Assembly (NCBI GenBank): GCA_041574955.1
Contig: JBFGNS010000202.1
Span: forward strand, 1 to 6,634
Reading direction: 5' to 3'
Source: CALZJC01 sp041574955
Lineage (GTDB): Bacteria; Acidobacteriota; Thermoanaerobaculia; Multivoradales; JAHEKO01
Length of the DNA: 6,634 nt
Below, one piece after another: positions 1 through 6,634 of this stretch. The notes below the pieces were generated by a model. The model ran no database searches. It was not told the DNA's origin and saw only the letters and a program-made list of their open reading frames with translations. A program made the position numbers and the translations under genes. The stretch's first letter is position 1, and each line of letters opens with the position of its first letter.

Positions 1-20
1 CCCGGGGCGGAGCGACATCA

Positions 21-74
21 CCCTCGCCTTTGGAGCGTAGCCCCGGGCCCCGACCGGCCAGCGCACCCGGCCCG
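21..74 (+). repeat. 54-bp direct repeat, copy 1
   Basis: Bases 21-74 are identical to 152-205 over all 54 positions (offset 131). The copy begins CCCTCGCCTTTGGAGCG and ends GCGCACCCGGCCCG. After one mismatch (C75 against A206) four more bases agree. No reading frame here looks like a real protein, so I treat it as an intergenic repeat. The end of this copy (67-74) also forms the left arm of the hairpin at 67-100. A diverged third copy of its 3' core lies inverted at 6592-6612. Confidence 0.93.
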
Positions 75-100
75 CAGCCTCGACCCCTGCTGCGGGCTGG
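67..100 (+). other. Strong hairpin (12-bp stem) in the upstream spacer
   Basis: Bases 67-78 pair with 89-100 as a 12-bp stem with one G-T wobble (69/98) and a 10-base loop (79-88). The inner eight pairs are CCCGCAGC against GCTGCGGG. Downstream (101-110, TAGTTGCTTG) there is no real T run, so a Rho-independent terminator for a gene left of the window is possible but not supported. It overlaps the end of repeat copy 1, so it may instead be a property of the repeat junction. Confidence 0.6.
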
Positions 101-128
101 TAGTTGCTTGGCGGAGATGGCGCTGAGA

Positions 129-147
129 TCCTTCGCTGCGCTCAGGA
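129..147 (+). repeat. Short imperfect palindrome of a widespread intergenic type
   Basis: The 19 bases TCCTTCGCTGCGCTCAGGA have complementary ends (TCCT/AGGA) and an inner GC/GC pair. From general knowledge, sequences very close to this are scattered in the intergenic DNA of many environmental bacteria. They give spurious peptides containing 'PERSEG' or 'LRFAQD'; here the reverse frame reads CPERSEG and a forward frame LRCAQD. It lies between the two 54-bp repeats, 5 bases before copy 2. Its function is unknown. Confidence 0.6.
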
Positions 148-151
148 CAGG

Positions 152-205
152 CCCTCGCCTTTGGAGCGTAGCCCCGGGCCCCGACCGGCCAGCGCACCCG
201 GCCCG
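152..205 (+). repeat. 54-bp direct repeat, copy 2
   Basis: This is the second perfect copy of the 54-bp unit at 21-74. It ends 41 bases before the proposed carB -10 hexamer. The perfect identity, with unrelated DNA between the copies (75-151), suggests recent duplication or homogenisation of an intergenic element rather than ordinary low-complexity similarity. The unit contains nested GC palindromes (CCCGGG, GGGCCC, CCGG). Confidence 0.93.
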
Positions 206-240
206 AAGCCCCCAAACCCCGAAGCCCTCAAGCCCGCCCC
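202..240 (-). other. C-run tract / potential G-quadruplex on the minus strand, upstream of carB
   Basis: On the plus strand, C runs of 3, 5, 4, 3, 3 and 4 (starting at 202, 209, 217, 225, 233 and 237) are separated by linkers of 1-5 bases. The minus strand therefore carries six G runs with short loops, which fits the usual G-quadruplex pattern. For carB this is the template strand, ending 6 bases before the -10 hexamer. No recognisable -35 element is present in the tract. Folding is a prediction from pattern only. Confidence 0.45.
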
Positions 241-246
241 GTCCGC

Positions 247-258
247 TACACTCGCGCC

Positions 259-259
<1 letters not shown>
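247..259 (+). promoter_or_regulatory. Putative -10 of carB giving a leaderless transcript
   Basis: TACACT at 247-252 matches the TANNNT -10 pattern. With standard spacing, hexamer position -7 at base 252 puts +1 at base 259, which is the G of the carB GTG start codon. No -35 resembling TTGACA sits 16-18 bases upstream, and no Shine-Dalgarno sequence precedes the GTG. The same hexamer appears before the minus-strand gene that starts at 6495. No transcript data are available. Confidence 0.45.
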
Positions 260-3498
<3,239 letters not shown>

Positions 3499-3537
3499 CC
3501 GGCGGCGCGGGTCACCGCCCGTCCGGCTCGCTACGCC

Positions 3538-4314
3538 ATGCAGCCGCTGCCCTGCGTCGTCCTGGCCGGCGGGGTGCCGCGACCCGGCGAGCCGCTGTGG
3601 GAGGAGACCGGCGGCGCGCCCAAGGCGATGCTGCCGCTCGCCGGCCGGCCGCTCGGGCAGTGGGTGCTCGATGCCCTGGCGGAGGCCGAGGGCATCGGCC
3701 GCGTAGTGCTGGTGGGTCCCGCCGAGCTGGCGCCGCTCGAGCACCCCGAGCTCGAGCGGGTCGAGGCGCGTGGCGGCCTGGTCGACAACCTGTACGCCGG
3801 CATCGACCGGCTGATCGCCGGTGATCCGGCGATCGAGCGCGCCGCCTACTGCTGGTCGGACATCCCGCTGGCACGCGGGCCGATGCTCGACCGCTTTCTC
3901 GCCGCCACCGTCGGCTGGGCCGATGTCGAGGCGGGCCTGGTCGCCCGGCAGCGGCTCGAGGAGCGCTTCCCGACGCTCGACGAGAGCTGGCTGCGCTTCC
4001 GCGAGGGCGAGTTCGTGGCGGCCGACTTCGGCGTCTTCCGGCCGGGCATGGCGAACGCCGTGCGTCCGCACCTCGCGGCGCTGGCGCCGCAGCGCAAGAG
4101 CGCTCTGCGCCAGGCGCGGCTGGTGGGCCTGGGCTTGCTGCTCGCCTACCTGTTCCGCCGGCTGAGCCTGCGTGGCCTCGAGCAGCGCCTCGAGCGCCGC
4201 TACGCGATCCGCGCTCGGCTGCAGCAGGTAGCCGATCCGGAGCTCGGCCTCGACGTCGACGGGCCGGTGAATCTCGAGAGCTGCCGGCGGGTGCTGACGG
4301 CGGGCCGGGGCTGA
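3538..4314 (+). CDS. MobA-like NTP transferase domain protein (nucleotidyltransferase family)
   Basis: This 258-residue cytoplasmic protein has a GT-A fold nucleotidyltransferase pattern. Residues 7-12 (VVLAGG) form the nucleotide-binding strand and loop, followed by a PKAMLPLAGRP segment with K29. A GGLVDNLYAG stretch (79-88) is followed by SDIPL (107-111), with D108 as probable metal ligand. Near the end, D239 and D241 sit in a DVDGPVNL motif typical of the superfamily. The RKSxxxxARLVG stretch and hydrophobic helix (about 186-209) resemble a widespread uncharacterised bacterial group as I remember it. I read that helix as soluble, not a membrane segment. The MobA-type RMG signature is absent, so molybdopterin nucleotidylation is not supported. 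The substrate is unknown; a sugar-phosphate or cofactor precursor is possible. It starts at ATG 39 bases after carB, without a clear Shine-Dalgarno sequence, so it is probably cotranscribed. Confidence 0.85.
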   Translation: MQPLPCVVLAGGVPRPGEPLWEETGGAPKAMLPLAGRPLGQWVLDALAEAEGIGRVVLVGPAELAPLEHPELERVEARGGLVDNLYAGIDRLIAGDPAIERAAYCWSDIPLARGPMLDRFLAATVGWADVEAGLVARQRLEERFPTLDESWLRFREGEFVAADFGVFRPGMANAVRPHLAALAPQRKSALRQARLVGLGLLLAYLFRRLSLRGLEQRLERRYAIRARLQQVADPELGLDVDGPVNLESCRRVLTAGRG

Positions 4315-4318
4315 GCTT

Positions 4319-4333
4319 CGGCGGCTACCGCCG
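4319..4333 (+). terminator. GC hairpin just after the nucleotidyltransferase gene
   Basis: CGGCGG (4319-4324) pairs perfectly with CCGCCG (4328-4333) around the triloop CTA, 4 bases past the stop codon. The position suits transcription termination of the carB operon, but there is no T run after it (CCGCGACG follows). An intrinsic terminator is therefore unproven; it may be an mRNA-end stabiliser or chance in GC-rich DNA. Confidence 0.3.
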
Positions 4334-4361
4334 CCGCGACGCCCGGTCCTGGAGAGAGCGC

Positions 4362-4390
4362 TTGTGGCGCTCGGCGACCGAATGTATTCT
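4362..4390 (+). promoter_or_regulatory. Sigma70-type promoter of the secreted propeller gene
   Basis: TTGTGG (4362-4367) and TATTCT (4385-4390) are separated by 17 bases, the optimal spacing, and the -10 is preceded by TG. This is the only A/T-rich spot in the 111-bp gap. The expected start of transcription is near 4397, giving a leader of about 29 bases. That leader would begin with a small inverted repeat, CCGG-TCAGT-CCGG (4395-4407). Confidence 0.6.
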
Positions 4391-4414
4391 CCTGCCGGTC
4401 AGTCCGGCACGGGC

Positions 4415-4420
4415 AGGAGG
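4415..4420 (+). promoter_or_regulatory. Strong ribosome binding site that fixes a TTG start
   Basis: AGGAGG at 4415-4420 is 5 bases before TTG 4426. This decides the start. The next in-frame ATG (4492) falls inside the hydrophobic core of the signal peptide and has no such site. The preceding GGC makes GGCAGG (4412-4417) complementary to CCTGCC at 4391-4396, but that left arm is probably upstream of the transcription start. Confidence 0.8.
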
Positions 4421-4425
4421 TTTCC

Positions 4426-5931
4426 TTGGGTCCAGACCCCCTCGGTCGCCGGCCCGGCGGTTGGGTCGCCGGGTTGGTACTGGTCGCGACGATGGCAGCG
4501 CCGGCGGCGGCCGGCTTCAACGACCTGCTCCAGGTCATCTGCGACGTCGACAACTTCATCGTCACCGGCTGCGACGTCACTCACGACGGGCTGACGTTCG
4601 TCCACACCGTGGCGGTATCGCCCGACGACAAGCACGTCTACTTCTGCAGCTCCCTGGGTGACACCGGCCAGAAGGAATCTCTCTCCGCCTACGGGCGGGC
4701 GGTCGACGGCACCCTGACGCTGATCGACCAGGAGATCGAAGACTCCGGCGGGGTCACCACGCTGCGCAGCTGCCGCGGGGTGGCGGTCAGCCCGGACGGC
4801 AAGCATGTCTACACGGCGGCGCTCTCCGACAGCGCGGTGACCTGGTTCCAGCGCGTCACCAGCATGGTCTCGCCGGACTTCGGAAAGCTGAGCTTCACCG
4901 CCGGGGACGCGATCGTGTCCGGCGGCCCGGGCGGGCATCTCGCCGGCGCCAACGCCGTGGTGGTGAGCCCCGATGACAAGCACGTGTACGTGGCGGGCCG
5001 CTCCGGCGATTCGGTGGCGGTGTACTCCCGGGACGCCACCACCGGGGACCTGACCCATCTCGAGACCGAGTTCGATGGCATCGCGGGGGTCGACGGCCTG
5101 GACGCACCGGAAGACCTGGCTTTCAGCCCCGACGGCAAGCACCTGTACGTGGCCAGCGAGAACGACAACGCGGTGGCGGTGTTCGCGCGCGACGCCAACG
5201 CGGCCAGCGCCACCTTCGGCCGGCTGACCTTCCTCGAGGCCAGGTTCGATGGGGTCGCCGGGGCCGACGGCCTGGATAACGCGAGCCGGGTGGCTCTCGA
5301 TCCTTCCGGGGCCAACGTCTACGTCGCCGGGCAGCGCGGATCCGCCGCCGGAGACTGGTTCGCCGTCTTCGCGCGCAACACCAACGCGGGCTCGCCGGAC
5401 TTCGGCAGGCTGACGCTGCTCCAGAGCTTCCAGAGCACGGCGCTCGTGGTCAGCGTCGAGTGCACTGGCGTAGGTCCCTCGGACTCGGCCATCGCGGTGA
5501 GCCCGAACGGCCTGTTCGTCGCCGTCGCCCAGCCGTTCTTCGGGGCTCTGGCCACCTTCTCGCGGGCGGCGGACGGCAGGTTGACTCTCGTCGAGGCGAT
5601 CTGCGACGAGCTCCTGCTCGACAACGACGACATCGGCGCCATCTCCGACCTGGCGCCGAGCGCCGACGGCAAGCACCTTTACTCGGCCGGCGGCCCGTTC
5701 TCGCTGCTCAGCGTCATCGACTATGAGTGCGACTCGCCGAACGTCGATCTCACGCTGTCGAGCCAGAGCATCAGCACCGCCAAGTCCGAGACCGCCTGCC
5801 GCTCGATCACACTGGGTCCGGACTACGATGTCCTGGCGGCGGGCAGCCTGACGGCCACTGCACCGCGGATCTCGATCGCCAGCGAAGTCTCGTTCGTGGG
5901 CGAGGCGAGCCTGATCAACGCGGTGCCCTAG
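4426..5931 (+). CDS. Secreted seven-bladed beta-propeller (lactonase/YVTN-like) with C-terminal beta domain
   Basis: This is a 501-residue exported protein. A signal peptide covers residues 1-29: R8 R9, a hydrophobic stretch from about W13, and an AAA/G cleavage site. Seven related strands of the type VAVSPDGKHVYV start at residues 62, 119, 178, 231, 289, 356 and 409, spaced 53-67 apart, which predicts seven blades. Each blade also has a GxLTxL strand. This is the lactonase/YVTN-like propeller pattern. No enzyme active site can be assigned, so 6-phosphogluconolactonase activity should not be assumed. Residues about 438-501 differ: an LTLSSQSIS strand, then ACRSITLGP, then regular short strands. 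This resembles the small beta-stack ('coathanger'-type) tails of secreted proteins that I recall from Bacteroidota and Acidobacteriota. Eight cysteines (39, 49, 74, 116, 346, 393, 435, 458) could form disulfides. It has its own promoter. A binding or cell-surface role is likely; the ligand is unknown. Confidence 0.9.
   Translation: MGPDPLGRRPGGWVAGLVLVATMAAPAAAGFNDLLQVICDVDNFIVTGCDVTHDGLTFVHTVAVSPDDKHVYFCSSLGDTGQKESLSAYGRAVDGTLTLIDQEIEDSGGVTTLRSCRGVAVSPDGKHVYTAALSDSAVTWFQRVTSMVSPDFGKLSFTAGDAIVSGGPGGHLAGANAVVVSPDDKHVYVAGRSGDSVAVYSRDATTGDLTHLETEFDGIAGVDGLDAPEDLAFSPDGKHLYVASENDNAVAVFARDANAASATFGRLTFLEARFDGVAGADGLDNASRVALDPSGANVYVAGQRGSAAGDWFAVFARNTNAGSPDFGRLTLLQSFQSTALVVSVECTGVGPSDSAIAVSPNGLFVAVAQPFFGALATFSRAADGRLTLVEAICDELLLDNDDIGAISDLAPSADGKHLYSAGGPFSLLSVIDYECDSPNVDLTLSSQSISTAKSETACRSITLGPDYDVLAAGSLTATAPRISIASEVSFVGEASLINAVP
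5071..5277 (+). repeat. Internal DNA repeat between propeller blades 4 and 5
   Basis: Bases 5071-5103 and 5245-5277 agree at 29 of 33 positions, with an offset of 174 bases (58 codons, the spacing of these two blades). They encode FDGIAGVDGLD and FDGVAGADGLD (from residues 216 and 274). This Asp/Gly-rich loop precedes the blade strand. The DNA-level similarity suggests one blade arose by tandem duplication. Confidence 0.75.
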
Positions 5932-5952
5932 CCGCCGGCTGGCGCCGCGCGC

Positions 5953-6495
5953 TCAGTTGACCAGGTACACCCACAGGGTGACACTGGCCGGCCGGTCGCT
6001 GGTGTTGTAGTAGTAGACGCGGTAGCGCGGGAAGCCGAGCTGCACCGCCGGCTGATCGGAGGCGAAGTGGGCGCCGCGGCGGGCGGTGACGGCGGCCTCG
6101 ACTCGCAGCGGGAAGAGCGCCGCCCCCTCCTCTACGAACGCCTCGAGCACCGGCTCCACTTCGGGCAGCAGCAGCGCCCCGACGCGGCCGTCGGCGAAGT
6201 GATCGGCGCGCATCTTGCCCCCGAGGCTCAGCACCGCCGACACGAAGCCGTCGGCGCGCACGACGCCGCCCGGCACCAGGGCGGTGGTCTCCTCGGGCGC
6301 CACCGGCGCCACGATCGCCTCGGCCAGCCTGACCAGCCGCGCTGCGGGCGCCGGCTCGGCCAGCCTGACGGCGCCGGCCACCTCCTGCACCTTGGGCAGG
6401 TTGACGACGTGCACCTCCTGCGCCTTCTGACCCACCGCCGGACCGGCGGCCAGGGTTGCGGCCAGAGCGAGCAAACCAGCGGCTACGCGACACAT
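5953..6495 (-). CDS. Small exported protein of unknown function
   Basis: This 180-residue protein has a clear signal peptide: R3, a hydrophobic stretch at 4-19 and a likely AVG/Q cleavage after residue 22. There is no lipobox, so it should be soluble in the periplasm or secreted. The mature part opens with VHVVNLPKVQEVAGAV (28-43), a V-x-V-x-N-L-P-x-x-Q-x-V-x-G pattern I recall from various uncharacterised bacterial proteins. It ends with the aromatic strand-rich FPRYRVYYYNTSDRPASV and TLWVYLVN (155-180). The middle is rich in Ala, Val and Glu, with predicted beta strands. I do not recognise a characterised family and see no catalytic motif. The ATG is supported by AAAGGAGG 5 bases upstream and by the signal peptide. 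It converges on the propeller gene with 21 bases between the stops, with no strong terminator there. Confidence 0.85.
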   Translation of the reverse strand: MCRVAAGLLALAATLAAGPAVGQKAQEVHVVNLPKVQEVAGAVRLAEPAPAARLVRLAEAIVAPVAPEETTALVPGGVVRADGFVSAVLSLGGKMRADHFADGRVGALLLPEVEPVLEAFVEEGAALFPLRVEAAVTARRGAHFASDQPAVQLGFPRYRVYYYNTSDRPASVTLWVYLVN

Positions 6496-6500
6496 GACGG

Positions 6501-6508
6501 CCTCCTTT
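6501..6508 (-). promoter_or_regulatory. Strong ribosome binding site of the exported-protein gene
   Basis: Read on the minus strand, AAAGGAGG lies 5 bases before the ATG at 6495. It selects this frame over an overlapping same-strand frame (start at 6493) whose product is arginine/glycine-rich and lacks a signal peptide. Confidence 0.85.
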
Positions 6509-6519
6509 CCTCTCGCAGG

Positions 6520-6525
6520 AGTGTA
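6520..6525 (-). promoter_or_regulatory. Putative -10 of the exported-protein gene
   Basis: The minus strand reads TACACT here, the same hexamer as before carB. Expected +1 is near 6513, giving a leader of about 18 bases that includes the ribosome binding site. With 17-base spacing the -35 position reads GGGCGC, which is not a consensus element. The call rests on the hexamer and its spacing alone. Confidence 0.4.
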
Positions 6526-6550
6526 CGGGCCGGAGGGCAGGAGCGCCCGT

Positions 6551-6587
6551 GGGGTTTTGGGGCGTGGGGCTGGGGGCCGGGGCGGGG
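6551..6587 (+). other. Predicted G-quadruplex tract
   Basis: Six G runs (6551-6554, 6559-6562, 6566-6569, 6572-6576, 6579-6582, 6584-6587), each of at least four G, are separated by loops of 4, 3, 2, 2 and 1 bases. This is a textbook-strength quadruplex pattern. It begins 25 bases upstream of the -10 of the minus-strand gene, on that gene's template strand. Folding in vivo is untested. Confidence 0.7.
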
Positions 6588-6591
6588 CGCG

Positions 6592-6612
6592 CGGCTCGGG
6601 TGGGCTGGCCGG
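6592..6612 (-). repeat. Inverted, diverged copy of the 54-bp repeat core
   Basis: On the minus strand, CCGGCCAGCCCACCCGAGCCG matches 185-205 (the last 21 bases of repeat copy 2) at 18 of 21 positions, including both A positions. GC richness raises chance similarity, so the relation is probable rather than certain. As in copy 2, it lies upstream of a C-run tract and a TACACT hexamer. Confidence 0.45.
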
Positions 6613-6614
6613 CC

Positions 6615-6631
6615 GGGGGGGGGGGGGGGGG
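6615..6631 (+). repeat. G17 homopolymer near the window end
   Basis: Seventeen consecutive G residues run from 6615 to 6631, followed by CGG. A run this long is rare in bacterial genomes and hard to sequence. It sits three bases from the window end, so it may be an assembly or dark-cycle artefact of two-colour sequencing. A true variable homopolymer beside the repeat cannot be excluded. Confidence 0.85.
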
Positions 6632-6634
6632 CGG

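Noticed and set aside
21..205. Two-copy direct repeat as a CRISPR array
   Set aside because: The repeat is 54 bp with a 77-base gap, only two copies, and no cas genes; the gap itself contains a common intergenic palindrome.
1..258. Small plus- and minus-strand frames in the left non-coding region
   Set aside because: They run through the direct repeats and the PERSEG-type motif, have no ribosome binding sites, and encode Pro/Arg-rich low-complexity peptides.
4101..4167. Membrane helix in the nucleotidyltransferase (residues about 189-210)
   Set aside because: The stretch is interrupted by arginines and matches a helix position I recall in soluble relatives, so a membrane anchor is unlikely.
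4399..5676. 425-residue minus-strand frame opposite the propeller gene
   Set aside because: Its valine/arginine/histidine repeats mirror the sense-strand blade repeats. The sense frame has promoter, ribosome binding site and signal peptide, and this one has none.
5933..5944. CGCC-GGCT-GGCG hairpin between the convergent genes as a shared terminator
   Set aside because: Only four base pairs and no T run on either side; too weak to call.
5915..6493. 192-residue minus-strand frame overlapping the exported-protein gene
   Set aside because: It is Arg/Gly/Ala-rich with no signal peptide, and its start is two bases off the ATG that the Shine-Dalgarno sequence serves.

Overview
This is a very GC-rich bacterial window with four convincing protein-coding genes and two short repeat-rich ends. 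Codon third positions are almost all G or C, which is why long antisense frames lie opposite the real genes. The mix of genes fits an environmental GC-rich phylum: a housekeeping CarB, a secreted seven-blade propeller ending in an adhesin-like beta domain, and a small exported protein of unknown function. Acidobacteriota is my best guess, with Myxococcota or Gemmatimonadota also possible. That placement is an inference from style, not a demonstrated assignment.

Layout: bases 1-258 are non-coding. They hold two perfect 54-bp direct repeats, a strong hairpin, a widespread-type short repeat and a C-run tract leading to a -10-like TACACT. carB (259-3498, +) follows, starting with GTG exactly where transcription from that -10 would begin, so it looks leaderless. 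After a 39-bp gap comes a MobA-like nucleotidyltransferase (3538-4314, +), probably cotranscribed with carB. A 111-bp gap then carries a hairpin, a good sigma70-type promoter and a strong ribosome binding site for a secreted beta-propeller protein (4426-5931, +; TTG start). Convergent to it, 21 bp away, is a small exported protein of unknown function (5953-6495, -). Upstream of that gene, 6496-6634 holds a strong ribosome binding site, a second TACACT -10, six runs of four or more G (predicted G-quadruplex), an inverted diverged copy of the core of the 54-bp repeat, and a G17 homopolymer near the window end.

How the genes relate: CarB makes carbamoyl phosphate for arginine and pyrimidine synthesis. 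Its small-subunit partner CarA is not in the window. Nothing ties the nucleotidyltransferase functionally to CarB apart from position. The two exported proteins point at each other and have separate promoters, so a shared role is not shown. I found no RNA genes, CRISPR array, transposase, phage or defence genes. The most unusual signals are in the non-coding ends: both carB and the 6495 gene are preceded, in the same order, by a related repeat core, a C-run/G-quadruplex tract and TACACT.
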